Positions 5,060 through 12,316 of a DNA stretch of 12,563 bases are shown in pieces. This stretch comes from an archaeon (GTDB lineage Archaea; Thermoproteota; QMWL01). Made by a program: the position numbers and the translations under genes. Position 1 is the stretch's first letter; each line of letters starts with the position of its first letter. Below the pieces are notes generated by a model. It made no database searches, was not told the DNA's origin, and saw nothing but the letters and a program-made list of their open reading frames with translations. Where the stretch lies: NCBI GenBank assembly GCA_003661605.2, contig QMWL02000009.1, positions 1-12,563 of the forward strand. Direction: 5' to 3'.

Positions 5060-6478
5060 TTACTCTACACCTAAGACGCGCGCGATACGTGGGTATGCCT
5101 CAGCGATCCGCTCCTGAATCAGTAAGGTGTAGTAGTTGTATGCAATGTCGACGCTAAGTAGGATACCAATTCCTCCTCCGAATACTCCTAGGAAGTCACC
5201 CGTTATTGATATGAGAGCTACTAGAATACCTCCGAGTATTGTGACTGCCCAAATATATCTGCTAAAGAGCCGTATAAGAGGGAGTTCCGCTCTCCTGAAT
5301 CCAGGAATTTGAAGACCGGAGGAAACGATCTGCTCAGCCACGTCTCTTGCACTCATTCCACCTACCTCTACCCAGGTTATGGAGAACACAACGCATAACC
5401 CAGTAAATATCAGAGCATAAACTACGCTTCTAACGGGATCTTGGAGGACGTTCGACCATCCACGGGGAGCTATCATGTAGTAAACTAATCCGCCCACAGG
5501 TTCAGGGCGACCACCCTCGCCCGCTCGGAACTTGCCAAATAGATCCATAATGGGACTAGAGCCAAATCTGCTGTAGGCGAGACTGGTGAAGAAATACACG
5601 TTTGCTGCAACAGCTGCGGCAAGGATTACCGGGATGTTAGACACGTAGAGGAGCTTAATTGGAAAGCGGGTACTGTAGCCCCGGTACTGTACATGAGTGA
5701 TGGGAAACTCGATGCGAACGGACTCTAGGTAAACGATGGCTATGAGGAGTGCTATGGTTACTGTAAACCCTAGCATGTCAGGGTAGTTTTCTCTTAGGAA
5801 GGCATCACGTAATGCGCCTCCTGAGGTCAGTACCGAGAAGAAGTAAAGGATAGCGCCAAGGGGTCGACCACCCTCTATTGCAATTGGAGCGAAACACGAC
5901 CATAGTATCTGCTGTGCTACGCCAGCGAGAATGAACAGACTAACACCGCTTCCAATCCCCCATCCTTTTTGGAGAAGCTCATCAAGCAACATTATGATAA
6001 AGGAAGCTATTACAAGTTCTGCGAAGATGATAGCTGATTGAACTGGTTCGAGCGTTTGACCGATGATACCACTATAGAGGTAAGCAGATGCTTCAAACAT
6101 TGCAAACACTATGGTAAGAACTTTGGTGGCACCCGTGAACAGGGCGCGATCACGGGGGTCGTTCATATCGACTTCTATCATTTCTGAGTAAGCAAGAAGC
6201 TGCATTACGAGTCCTGCAGTAACTATAGGACCTATACCTAGTTCTGTGAGCGTGCGGTAAGAGGCAGCAAATATAATGCGCATTGCATAGAGAGGATCTT
6301 CGGCCCCTCGAGCAGGTCTGAGTCCATACAGGGGTACGTGGCTCATTACGAAGAAGAGAATGAGAACCACTAGTGTAATTAGGAGGCGGCGGGAAAGAGG
6401 TGGGCGTCTGGCAGGGGGTTCTATATCTGGCATTAACCTGATAAGAGGTCGCAATGCCTCTAGGAACCTGCTGGTCAA
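5060..6478 (-). CDS. secY: Preprotein translocase subunit SecY
   Basis: At 472 residues this is the archaeal SecY/Sec61-alpha channel protein, which with SecE and Sec61-beta moves proteins across or into the cytoplasmic membrane. Ten membrane segments can be placed at about 31-50, 80-97, 118-138, 148-166, 174-194, 236-254, 277-297, 349-370, 408-427 and 431-452; residues 63-75 correspond to the plug. Family signatures include G-W-G-I-G-S-G-V-S-L-F-I (172-183), Y-R-G-Y-S-T-R-F-P-I-K-L-L-Y-V-S-N-I-P-V (265-284), the R-D-V-A-E-Q and I-P-G-F-R elements (378-395) and G-D-F-L-G-V-F-G-G-G-I-G in TM10. The TTG at 6478 overlaps the uL15 stop as TTGA; an ATG at 6433 (residue 16) is a less likely alternative because the amphipathic N-terminal helix would be lost. 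Adenylate kinase, often next in archaea, is missing. Confidence 0.97.
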   Translation of the reverse strand: MTSRFLEALRPLIRLMPDIEPPARRPPLSRRLLITLVVLILFFVMSHVPLYGLRPARGAEDPLYAMRIIFAASYRTLTELGIGPIVTAGLVMQLLAYSEMIEVDMNDPRDRALFTGATKVLTIVFAMFEASAYLYSGIIGQTLEPVQSAIIFAELVIASFIIMLLDELLQKGWGIGSGVSLFILAGVAQQILWSCFAPIAIEGGRPLGAILYFFSVLTSGGALRDAFLRENYPDMLGFTVTIALLIAIVYLESVRIEFPITHVQYRGYSTRFPIKLLYVSNIPVILAAAVAANVYFFTSLAYSRFGSSPIMDLFGKFRAGEGGRPEPVGGLVYYMIAPRGWSNVLQDPVRSVVYALIFTGLCVVFSITWVEVGGMSARDVAEQIVSSGLQIPGFRRAELPLIRLFSRYIWAVTILGGILVALISITGDFLGVFGGGIGILLSVDIAYNYYTLLIQERIAEAYPRIARVLGVE

Positions 6479-6912
6479 CGGTGGGGGACTTCTAGTATAA
6501 CCTTACCACCAGCGGCTTCCACCTTTTCGATAGCCCTTTTGGTAGCACGCTCTACGTGAATGATCAGTTTCTTATCTACGAAGCCTGAGCCTAGTAGCTT
6601 CTCTATGTGTACGCGGGAGAGATGGACTTCGTAGCCACCATCAGGAAGGGGTTTAGCCGCACCCACTCTTACGTAGTACTCTATTCGTTCACTAACGTTT
6701 CCAACGGGAACCGCGTGAACTGGCTCTACCCAGCTACGTTTGAAACCGTGCTTCCCTTCGTAGCGAGGGGTTCCCTGTATCCACTTGTGCTTGTGGATGC
6801 CGGCGCGACCAAAGCCGCCTCGTTGACCGCTTTTCCGATGCTGTCCTACACGCCCCCATCCACAGGTACGACTTCCACGCATCTTCCTGTACTTCCTAAG
6901 CCTTCGCGCCAT
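6475..6912 (-). CDS. rpl15: 50S ribosomal protein L15 (uL15)
   Basis: A 145-residue archaeal uL15, an early-assembling 23S rRNA binder with a long N-terminal extension. The glycine- and arginine-rich N-terminus (K-M-R-G-S-R-T-C-G-W-G-R-V-G-Q-H-R-K-S-G) and the G-G-F-G-R-A-G-I-H-K-H-K-W stretch are family hallmarks. The globular part ends with A-A-G-G-K-V-I-L, shared with eL18. The ATG at 6912 is one base after the uL30 stop, and the stop overlaps the SecY TTG. uL15 directly before SecY is one of the most conserved gene pairs of the spc operon in both archaea and bacteria. Confidence 0.97.
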   Translation of the reverse strand: MARRLRKYRKMRGSRTCGWGRVGQHRKSGQRGGFGRAGIHKHKWIQGTPRYEGKHGFKRSWVEPVHAVPVGNVSERIEYYVRVGAAKPLPDGGYEVHLSRVHIEKLLGSGFVDKKLIIHVERATKRAIEKVEAAGGKVILEVPHR

Positions 6913-6913
6913 T

Positions 6914-7354
6914 CTAACACATACGCCGCAACAGCTGGTTTATAGCTGGTCCGCGATACCCCCATGCACCCCCGTCTGCGTAAGGCCGCTTTATGGATCC
7001 CTTGTAGCCGCCTGAAGGAGGATGAAGACGGAAAATGGGGAAGATTCGCCGGGGATTAACTTCTGTGTAGAGAAGTAGCTGAATGGCACGATCCAGTTCT
7101 TCCCCTTCGAGACCGAACTTGCGCTGTATCACGTATCGGAGAGTATCTTCATCGATTTCTCCCCACGTTATGAGATGCTGAACCTTTCTAAGCATCCCCT
7201 GGTAACAAGGATTGTCAGCAGGGATTAGCACCATGTGGTGTGGTTTTGTAAGACCGAGCATTCGAAGAGTATCCTTTTCTTCCTTCTTCCTGTTAACAGA
7301 TCCTCGGATGCGGATAACCGCAAATAGGGTTCGAGGCTGTTTAGAAGCACCCAT
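6914..7354 (-). CDS. rpl30: 50S ribosomal protein L30 (uL30)
   Basis: This 146-residue protein is an archaeal/eukaryotic-type uL30 (eukaryotic name L7), longer than the roughly 60-residue bacterial form. The ferredoxin-like core opens with L-F-A-V-I-R-I-R-G-S-V-N-R and T-L-R-M-L-G-L, and contains the G-M-L-R-K-V-Q-H-L-I-T-W-G segment near 53-65. The C-terminal archaeal extension ends F-R-L-H-P-P-S-G-G-Y-K-G-S-I-K-R-P-Y and G-G-A-W-G-Y-R-G. It binds 23S rRNA in the large subunit. The ATG at 7354 is two bases after the uS5 stop. No ribosome-binding site is seen, so coupling to uS5 is likely. Confidence 0.97.
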   Translation of the reverse strand: MGASKQPRTLFAVIRIRGSVNRKKEEKDTLRMLGLTKPHHMVLIPADNPCYQGMLRKVQHLITWGEIDEDTLRYVIQRKFGLEGEELDRAIQLLLYTEVNPRRIFPIFRLHPPSGGYKGSIKRPYADGGAWGYRGPAINQLLRRMC

Positions 7355-7356
7355 TT

Positions 7357-7977
7357 TTACCAGTCGAAGGGAGTTAGTATCTGATAGGTTTTCCGAAGAG
7401 CGTCAAAGGTAGCGTATATGAGCGATCGCGTAGTGCGTGTCTCACCTTTAGTTCGAGACCAGACATCTTTGATACCAGCAAGACGTAGTACTGGCTTGGC
7501 GGCATCCGCACAGACTAGACCAAGACCCCTTGGTGCAGGAATGAGTGTAATTTGAACGCTACCACATTTACCTGTGACTCTGAACGGTACCGAATGTGGC
7601 TGATCACAAGCACACTTCCAACTACCGCAGCCTCTTCTTACAGGAATGATGTTGAGCTTAGCGTCTCGTATCGCCTTTAGAACCGCGGATCGCACATAGC
7701 GCGCCTTGCCAGCACCAACTCCAACATAGCCATCCTCGTTACCTACAACAGCTACGACGACGAAACTGGTTTTCTCACCGGCATCGGTCTGCCGTTGAAC
7801 AGGTTGCACGTGAACAACCTCTTGCTTTAAGTTGGGAAGGAGCGCATCAACGATCTCTGGCTCCTTTATCTGGTATCCTTGAGCGAAAATTTCGTCAAGG
7901 CTTGTGATCCTACCCTCAGCTACTAAGCGACCGAGATGCGTCTGAGGGATCCAGCCTTGGAGTGTATCGCTACTCAA
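7357..7977 (-). CDS. rps5: 30S ribosomal protein S5 (uS5)
   Basis: At 206 residues this matches archaeal uS5, a small-subunit protein involved in mRNA entry and decoding accuracy. The N-terminal extension includes L-D-E-I-F-A-Q-G. The double-stranded-RNA-binding-like domain (about 52-118) contains V-V-G-N-E-D-G-Y-V-G-V-G-A-G-K-A and R-R-G-C-G-S-W-K-C; the C-terminal domain (about 135-200) contains P-A-P-R-G-L-G-L and G-I-K-D-V-W-S-R-T-K-G. The start is TTG at 7977, overlapping the end of uL18 by eight bases, the same geometry as at uS4/uS11. No in-frame ATG is available before the conserved N-terminal region. The stop is two bases before uL30. Confidence 0.97.
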   Translation of the reverse strand: MSSDTLQGWIPQTHLGRLVAEGRITSLDEIFAQGYQIKEPEIVDALLPNLKQEVVHVQPVQRQTDAGEKTSFVVVAVVGNEDGYVGVGAGKARYVRSAVLKAIRDAKLNIIPVRRGCGSWKCACDQPHSVPFRVTGKCGSVQITLIPAPRGLGLVCADAAKPVLRLAGIKDVWSRTKGETRTTRSLIYATFDALRKTYQILTPFDW

Positions 7978-8599
7978 CGTTCTTCGACCGACTTTCTAGA
8001 ATATCTTTGAATGCTTCGTCGATCCGCTTATTCACCTCATCGAAGTGCGTTGGAAGGTTTTCAGGGCGGAGTCCATTCCTAAGGTACTCTGAGAACATGC
8101 GTTGATACACTTCCTCGCCCCTTGTTTCCAATATCATCGATGCGTAACGTGCAATATGCTCACCGCGAATACGATCTTCCGACGGAAAGACCTCTTCAGA
8201 GGCAAGTACGTCGAGACCAGCATCTCTCGCTCCTTTTACCGCAGCATACACTCGATTACCCTTCGTTGACCTGTATAGACCTATGTTGAGAACAGCTCTT
8301 CTAATACCGTTTGTAAGCGCCTTGTAGGCGCAAAGCTTGGCAGTAAGATAGACTGAAGGAAGATTTGGTCGAGGAGACTTCCAAGCGAAGCGTTTGCGAA
8401 GCTCGTGTGTTGAAGCAAAAGCGAGCACAACATCTCCCTCTATTCTGGGCTTGAAAATACCAACATACACATGATAGTTGGAAAAGCGTGGTGTGAAAAG
8501 AGGAAGACCTGACTTTAGAAGACCTTCACGAAGTCGATAATCAGTTAAACAGAGACGCCGCCGCCGAAATTTTATCCTATATCGAGGTCCCCGCGCCAA
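7970..8599 (-). CDS. rpl18: 50S ribosomal protein L18 (uL18)
   Basis: This is the archaeal/eukaryotic-type uL18 (eukaryotic L5), 209 residues, the main 5S rRNA-binding protein together with uL5. The N-terminal G-P-R-Y-R-I-K-F-R-R-R-R and T-D-Y-R-L-R, the H-E-L-R-K region near 65, and A-Y-K-A-L-T-N-G-I-R-R-A-V-L-N-I-G-L are characteristic. A-A-V-K-G-A-R-D-A-G-L-D-V and R-I-R-G-E-H-I-A-R-Y-A follow. The C-terminal helical region is the archaeal extension. The start is TTG at 8599, two bases after the eL19 stop; a GGGGAG eight bases upstream may serve as ribosome-binding site. The eL19-uL18-uS5 order is standard for archaea. Confidence 0.97.
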   Translation of the reverse strand: MARGPRYRIKFRRRRLCLTDYRLREGLLKSGLPLFTPRFSNYHVYVGIFKPRIEGDVVLAFASTHELRKRFAWKSPRPNLPSVYLTAKLCAYKALTNGIRRAVLNIGLYRSTKGNRVYAAVKGARDAGLDVLASEEVFPSEDRIRGEHIARYASMILETRGEEVYQRMFSEYLRNGLRPENLPTHFDEVNKRIDEAFKDILESRSKNVE

Positions 8600-8601
8600 C
8601 T

Positions 8602-9042
8602 CTACAGCTCCCCACGTACTAGTAGGTTATGTTCCTGAACGTACCGGCGCAGATGACGCACACTAGTAAAGAATCCGCCTTTCGCCTTTCTGTATAGATC
8701 CCTGTACATTTTGGGCGTTATCATCTTGTTATCCCGAAGCCGCTTTAGCTCTCTTCTGATGGCTCGAATGCGCAGATGCCAGGGTATTTCTCCTTTCGAC
8801 CCCTTTCGAGAACCGGGTCCGCGTCTTCGTTTGCGACGTTTCTTCTGCCGTTTTCTGGCACGTGCGCGCGATGGTGCATCGGAAGGGCGTTTACGAATCG
8901 CACCTTCCTTTATGAGACGGCGAATATCCTCGTATGTGCTAGCGTCAGCAACCTCATCTGTCCTATCGGGATCAATCCATATGCGCGTCTCGCCAACCCC
9001 AAGAATTTCCGCTGCGAGACGTCGTTGTAGTGCTAGTTTCAA
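8602..9042 (-). CDS. rpl19e: 50S ribosomal protein L19e (eL19)
   Basis: A 146-residue eL19, present only in archaea and eukaryotes and forming an inter-subunit bridge. The N-terminal helical domain (Q-R-R-L-A-A-E-I-L-G-V-G, R-I-W-I-D-P) is followed by a strongly basic middle, R-K-R-R-R-G-P-G-S-R-K-G-S-K-G, which is the family signature. A C-terminal helical region contains R-A-I-R-R-E-L-K-R-L and M-Y-R-D-L-Y-R-K-A-K-G-G-F-F. The start is TTG at 9042, overlapping the eL32 stop as TTGA. The next gene uL18 starts two bases after the stop. Confidence 0.96.
   Translation of the reverse strand: MKLALQRRLAAEILGVGETRIWIDPDRTDEVADASTYEDIRRLIKEGAIRKRPSDAPSRARARKRQKKRRKRRRGPGSRKGSKGEIPWHLRIRAIRRELKRLRDNKMITPKMYRDLYRKAKGGFFTSVRHLRRYVQEHNLLVRGEL
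8608..8613 (-). promoter_or_regulatory. Possible Shine-Dalgarno sequence of uL18
   Basis: GGGGAG on the minus strand lies eight bases before the TTG start of uL18, inside the last codons of eL19. Only the GGAG part pairs with the expected 16S tail, so it is a moderate match, but it supports the TTG as start. Confidence 0.4.
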
Positions 9043-9455
9043 GAGCGCGCGGTGGGCGGGTTAAGCACCTTTATGTTTAGCTCTTTACAGCGTTCGTATA
9101 TTTGAAGTCGTAACCGGAGTCCGACCGAACTTGCGATTCGTACAGCATCGGTATCGGGGTTTACTTTCTCTAAGTCTTTGAGATTACGAATGAGAACCTC
9201 ACGGTACCCTGAGGGATGGAGTCCGCGTATGATCTTAGGTTTTCGATATCCGATTTTTACGAGAGGCGGCCACCCCTTCTTCTGCAAGCGCATTTTGTTA
9301 TCGATTCCACGAGGGCGTCGCCAGTTGGGCTTTACACGTACGTAGCGCCAGCTTTCGCAGCGTTTGAACTCGGGAATTTTCCTGAGATGTAAGTAGTGCT
9401 TTCGAAGCTTCTTTGCTTCACGAGGTGTTGGAGGCTTGCTCATAGTTTTCGCCAT
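9039..9455 (-). CDS. rpl32e: 50S ribosomal protein L32e (eL32)
   Basis: This 138-residue protein is archaeal eL32, a large-subunit protein found only in archaea and eukaryotes. Family features are the W-R-Y-V-R-V-K-P-N-W-R-R-P-R-G-I-D segment, K-G-W-P-P-L-V-K-I-G-Y-R-K-P, and R-G-L-H-P-S-G-Y near 78-85. The C-terminal region includes D-A-V-R-I-A-S-S-V-G. Two ATG codons are possible: 9455, overlapping uL6 by 16 bases, and 9443, which would form an ATGA overlap like other joints here and yields 134 residues. The second start fits the local pattern, and neither has a ribosome-binding site; the longer form is listed. Confidence 0.95.
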   Translation of the reverse strand: MAKTMSKPPTPREAKKLRKHYLHLRKIPEFKRCESWRYVRVKPNWRRPRGIDNKMRLQKKGWPPLVKIGYRKPKIIRGLHPSGYREVLIRNLKDLEKVNPDTDAVRIASSVGLRLRLQIYERCKELNIKVLNPPTARS

Positions 9456-9988
9456 AGATAGAGCCCATCCATAAATTTGCGCGGGTCTTTGTCTCGGATC
9501 TTTTGTACAAGGCGAATACGACCCCAGAGCATACCAACTTTTTCTATATCGAGTCCGCGAATAATAACGTCGTCTTCTCGAACCTCTACGGTAACGCCCT
9601 CCGGGATCTCAACCACGCGAGGAGCTTTCTCCCCTAAGAAGTTCTTAATCAGAAGCTTATTGCCTTCAACTTCCACCTTTATCGGAAAGTGCTTGTAGTA
9701 TACCTTTAAGTGATAAGTAAATCCTTTCGTAACTCCAGTAAACATATTCCGGATATGAGTACGAACTGCATTAAGACGTGCACGATATTTACGGCGTGTA
9801 GAGGGCACGCCTATCATGATACGGCGACCCTCGTTTTCTAACCACAGAATTACGTCCATTTTACTAAAATCGCGTTCGAGTTCGCCTAGAGGACCACGAA
9901 CTCGAAGTTTTGTTTTATCGATGACTTCCACACTAATGCCCTCTGGAACGTCTATATGTGTGGTTATTTCAGGAGGACCCCAAGTCAT
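9440..9988 (-). CDS. rpl6: 50S ribosomal protein L6 (uL6)
   Basis: A 182-residue archaeal uL6 made of two related alpha/beta domains. The first includes V-P-E-G-I-S-V-E-V and L-R-V-R-G-P-L-G-E-L near 27-37. The second repeats the theme as I-P-E-G-V-T-V-E-V near 128. Between them, T-H-I-R-N-M-F-T-G-V-T-K-G-F-T-Y is the conserved linker region. The protein binds 23S rRNA near the sarcin-ricin loop and factor site. The ATG at 9988 lies two bases after the uS8 stop, and the TGA overlaps the eL32 start. Confidence 0.97.
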   Translation of the reverse strand: MTWGPPEITTHIDVPEGISVEVIDKTKLRVRGPLGELERDFSKMDVILWLENEGRRIMIGVPSTRRKYRARLNAVRTHIRNMFTGVTKGFTYHLKVYYKHFPIKVEVEGNKLLIKNFLGEKAPRVVEIPEGVTVEVREDDVIIRGLDIEKVGMLWGRIRLVQKIRDKDPRKFMDGLYLWRKL

Positions 9989-9990
9989 GG

Positions 9991-10392
9991 TTAATACACG
10001 AAAGCCACCAATTTACCTCCGATTCCCCGCTTTTTGGCCTCATGGTGACTCATAACGCCTTGGCTAGTTGATACAATTAGAATACCGATATCGCGTGCAG
10101 GAAGGTATCGCTCCTCGTACTTTTCGAACTCTGCTACACGAACAGAGTAGCGCGGTTTGATAGCGTTGCAGTTGTTGATACGACCCAGTAGCTCTACACG
10201 GATCATGAAGCTCATAGCACGGTCCGAATACTGGATACGTTCGAATTGCCCAACATATCCATATTGTTGCATTACTTTCAATACATTTTCTATCAATTTA
10301 GAACCTACTTTTATTATAACCTCCTTTTTACCAACGCGTTCTGCGTTCTTTATTGCAGACAATGCATCTGCAAGTGGATCCATACGTGTCAT
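9991..10392 (-). CDS. rps8: 30S ribosomal protein S8 (uS8)
   Basis: This 133-residue protein is archaeal uS8, a primary 16S rRNA binder of the central domain. The N-terminal D-P-L-A-D-A-L-S-A-I-K-N-A motif is diagnostic. The middle contains I-K-P-R-Y-S-V near 78-84, and the end has G-I-L-I-V-S-T-S-Q-G-V-M-S-H-H-E-A, the rRNA-contacting loop. In bacteria uS8 is the translational repressor of the spc operon; whether that holds in archaea is not shown here. The ATG at 10392 lies two bases after the uS14 stop; a second in-frame ATG three codons in is less likely because the first one keeps the local two-base spacing. Confidence 0.97.
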   Translation of the reverse strand: MTRMDPLADALSAIKNAERVGKKEVIIKVGSKLIENVLKVMQQYGYVGQFERIQYSDRAMSFMIRVELLGRINNCNAIKPRYSVRVAEFEKYEERYLPARDIGILIVSTSQGVMSHHEAKKRGIGGKLVAFVY

Positions 10393-10394
10393 TG

Positions 10395-10559
10395 TTAGCT
10401 GTATTTCCTAAATCCGAGAAGCTTTGCAACTTCCCTGAAGCAGTTCCGACAGAGCATCAAACCATACTTTTGAATAACGCCCATGTGCGTACCGCAACGT
10501 CGGCAGCGTCGCGAGCCCTTGCCGAACTTCCTCTTTTTCGGTGGACGGTACTTGCCCAT
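10395..10559 (-). CDS. rps14: 30S ribosomal protein S14 (uS14), zinc-binding form
   Basis: A short gene of 54 codons. The translation begins MGKYRPPKKRKFGKGSRRC and ends L-L-G-F-R-K-Y-S. Four cysteines form C-x2-C (19, 22) and C-x2-C (37, 40), the zinc knuckle of archaeal and eukaryotic uS14 (Rps29). G-S-R-R-C-R-R-C-G and R-N-C-F-R-E-V-A-K-L-L-G-F are family signatures, and the length is normal for archaea. It is a small-subunit head protein. The ATG at 10559 lies two bases after the uL5 stop, and its TAA lies two bases before uS8, so it fits the operon exactly between the expected neighbours. Confidence 0.96.
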   Translation of the reverse strand: MGKYRPPKKRKFGKGSRRCRRCGTHMGVIQKYGLMLCRNCFREVAKLLGFRKYS

Positions 10560-10561
10560 TT

Positions 10562-11092
10562 TTACTCGCCCAAAACGCGTACTCCTAACTCCTTCTTAAC
10601 CCATTCGATTGCCTCTTTTCTGGTGATTCTATGCTTTCGTCCGATTTTGGAACGACGGCGTTTGCGTCGTGCAACGCGAAAGCCTGGACGCTCTAACCGC
10701 ACTATTACGTCAAACCCGATAACGCCAAGATTGGGGTCGTACTTAGTGCCAGGAAGCTCTAACTGGTCCTTAAATCCGAAGGCAAAACCTCCGGTTTCGT
10801 CAAAGCAGGAAGCAGGAAGTTTGTAGTCCTTTGCTTCTAGCGCACGCTGAAGAAAAGCAAGCGCCTTTTCGCGTCTGAGAGTAACCATAACCGCAATCGG
10901 ATCCCCGCGCTGGATGCCAAACCCACGTATAGTTCGCTTAGCTCGGCGTATAGAAGGTCGCTGTCCTGTTAACTGCTCGATTATCTTCACAGCTCGCTCT
11001 ATCTCTGAAGGGCGACCTGCGCAGGAGTGGACTACAACATGTGCAATGCGTATGCGCCGCATCGGGTTTTCTTTAACTGCCTCTTCACTCAT
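10562..11092 (-). CDS. rpl5: 50S ribosomal protein L5 (uL5)
   Basis: At 176 residues this is archaeal uL5, which binds 5S rRNA with uL18 and contacts the P-site tRNA and uS13. The N-terminal P-M-R-R-I-R-I-A-H-V-V-V-H is typical. The L-T-G-Q-R-P-S-I-R-R-A-K-R-T-I-R-G-F-G-I block near 41-60 and the G-D-P-I-A-V-M-V-T-L-R-R segment are conserved. The C-terminal part contains D-P-N-L-G-V-I-G-F-D-V and a basic R-R-K-R-R-R-S-K-I-G. The ATG at 11092 is two bases after the eS4 stop; a later ATG at residue 11 would also keep the core but breaks the spacing. Downstream uS14 follows after two bases. Confidence 0.97.
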   Translation of the reverse strand: MSEEAVKENPMRRIRIAHVVVHSCAGRPSEIERAVKIIEQLTGQRPSIRRAKRTIRGFGIQRGDPIAVMVTLRREKALAFLQRALEAKDYKLPASCFDETGGFAFGFKDQLELPGTKYDPNLGVIGFDVIVRLERPGFRVARRKRRRSKIGRKHRITRKEAIEWVKKELGVRVLGE

Positions 11093-11094
11093 AG

Positions 11095-11871
11095 CTACTC
11101 GAGTACGCCGCTCGGTACAATACCCTGTATAGGCTGTGGTATGGTTATTACAGGTTCTTGATCACCAACGGGCATTATGTACTGATGTATGGTTCGATAA
11201 GTTCCCCCTAACTGAGCATCGATTGTAACTAGTTTTCGACGAGGTAGAGGCTTTATCTCAGAGATCTTACCCACAATTCCTGCGTTCGTACCCCTGTAGA
11301 TCAGTGCCACCACTCCCTTCCTTAAGGGAAGGTGAGCCAGAACCTCTTGTTCAGGAACGCGTATGAAGAGACCGTCACCAACACGGGGAACGTTTTCAGG
11401 CTTTTGTCGGGGATCGCTTACCTGAAAGAGGACATTACGACCATCGTGGAGTGTTACTTGTATGTGACCGCCCTTTACGGTGGTTTTGTTATTTACACGA
11501 CAAACTTTGAGAGATGCTTCTTCTTCAGAGATTTCAGTGAGGACAAGACGCCATCCGCGAGGTAGGACTCTGAAGTGCTTACCTACTTTGTCGATTGAAA
11601 TAACATCCATAACACCAACGGGAAACTTGTAGTCTCTACGAACCACCCCATCAACACGCACATACCCTTGGTTGAGAATGTACTTTACCTCGCGTAGTGT
11701 TCTAGCATACTTCAAGAAGTCACGAAGGATCAGAGCCAACGGAACGCAGTAGTCCATAGGATGAGGACCGGGGTTAGGATGAACAACCCACTTGTAGGCT
11801 TTAACAGGAATCTGAAAACAGGGAGGTGCCGCATACCGCTTCAACTTCCGCTGCCCGCCTTTTCGCGTCAT
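11095..11871 (-). CDS. rps4e: 30S ribosomal protein S4e (eS4)
   Basis: This 258-residue protein is full-length eS4, restricted to archaea and eukaryotes. The N-terminal R-K-G-G-Q-R-K-L-K-R-Y-A-A-P region is followed by an S4-type RNA-binding domain at about 42-100 (V-P-L-A-L-I-L-R-D, then V-R-V-D-G-V-V-R-R-D) and a central domain. A KOW-like motif at about 185-210 contains Y-R-G-T-N-A-G-I-V-G-K-I. The protein lies at the base of the small-subunit body. The ATG at 11871 overlaps the uL24 stop (ATGA) and has a good Shine-Dalgarno sequence, GAGGAG, five bases upstream. eS4 between uL24 and uL5 is the normal archaeal order and does not occur in bacteria. Confidence 0.98.
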   Translation of the reverse strand: MTRKGGQRKLKRYAAPPCFQIPVKAYKWVVHPNPGPHPMDYCVPLALILRDFLKYARTLREVKYILNQGYVRVDGVVRRDYKFPVGVMDVISIDKVGKHFRVLPRGWRLVLTEISEEEASLKVCRVNNKTTVKGGHIQVTLHDGRNVLFQVSDPRQKPENVPRVGDGLFIRVPEQEVLAHLPLRKGVVALIYRGTNAGIVGKISEIKPLPRRKLVTIDAQLGGTYRTIHQYIMPVGDQEPVITIPQPIQGIVPSGVLE

Positions 11872-12314
11872 TGCGACTCCTCGGGCGCAAAACTACTACT
11901 TAAAGACGCAGCCGCTTCTTCAGCAAGTCGTAGTCCCTTTATTTCCTGAATACGTTCAAGTTTGCGTCTTCTCCAAGGATCGCTTAGATCAAGTTTAACG
12001 ATCATTAAGTTAGAGGGATGGAATGGTATATGTACGACACGACCATCGGAGCGTTGTCTCGTTATCCCCTCTAGATAAACTTTGAGCTCCTTCGTAGACA
12101 CGCGAACAACTTTTGCAGTACGCCCTTTATACGTGCCGCGCATTACAAGGACTTCATCACCGACTCTTACAGGAAGGCTGCGTATACCGTATTTTTCCCG
12201 AAGTTCCTTAGAAAGGTGAGCAGCAAGCATCTTTCGTTTGACGTGAAGGGGTGCGTTAAAGAATCGCTTTCGAACCTTCCGCGGTTTTGATGAAACACTA
12301 ACTCTCTTTGGCAT
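11868..12314 (-). CDS. rpl24: 50S ribosomal protein L24 (uL24)
   Basis: This 148-residue protein is archaeal uL24, an assembly initiator of the large subunit located near the peptide exit tunnel. The N-terminal S-S-K-P-R-K-V-R-K-R-F-F-N-A-P-L-H segment is typical of the archaeal form. The KOW domain at about 51-78 contains G-D-E-V-L-V-M-R-G-T-Y-K-G. V-H-I-P-F-H-P-S-N-L-M-I and the D-P-W-R-R-R-K-L-E-R-I helix follow. The last 18 residues, rich in alanine, serine and glutamate, extend beyond the usual archaeal end and look unstructured. The ATG at 12314 is two bases after the uL14 stop; no ribosome-binding site is visible. Confidence 0.97.
   Translation of the reverse strand: MPKRVSVSSKPRKVRKRFFNAPLHVKRKMLAAHLSKELREKYGIRSLPVRVGDEVLVMRGTYKGRTAKVVRVSTKELKVYLEGITRQRSDGRVVHIPFHPSNLMIVKLDLSDPWRRRKLERIQEIKGLRLAEEAAASLSSSFAPEESQ
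11877..11882 (-). promoter_or_regulatory. Shine-Dalgarno sequence of eS4
   Basis: The minus strand reads GAGGAG five bases before the eS4 ATG, within the last codons of uL24. It is one of the few convincing ribosome-binding sites in the window and confirms the start codon. Confidence 0.6.
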
Positions 12315-12316
12315 TG

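Noticed and set aside
10353..10826. Plus-strand open frame (157 codons) opposite uS14 and uL5
   Set aside because: It covers conserved genes on the other strand and its translation has no recognisable domain.
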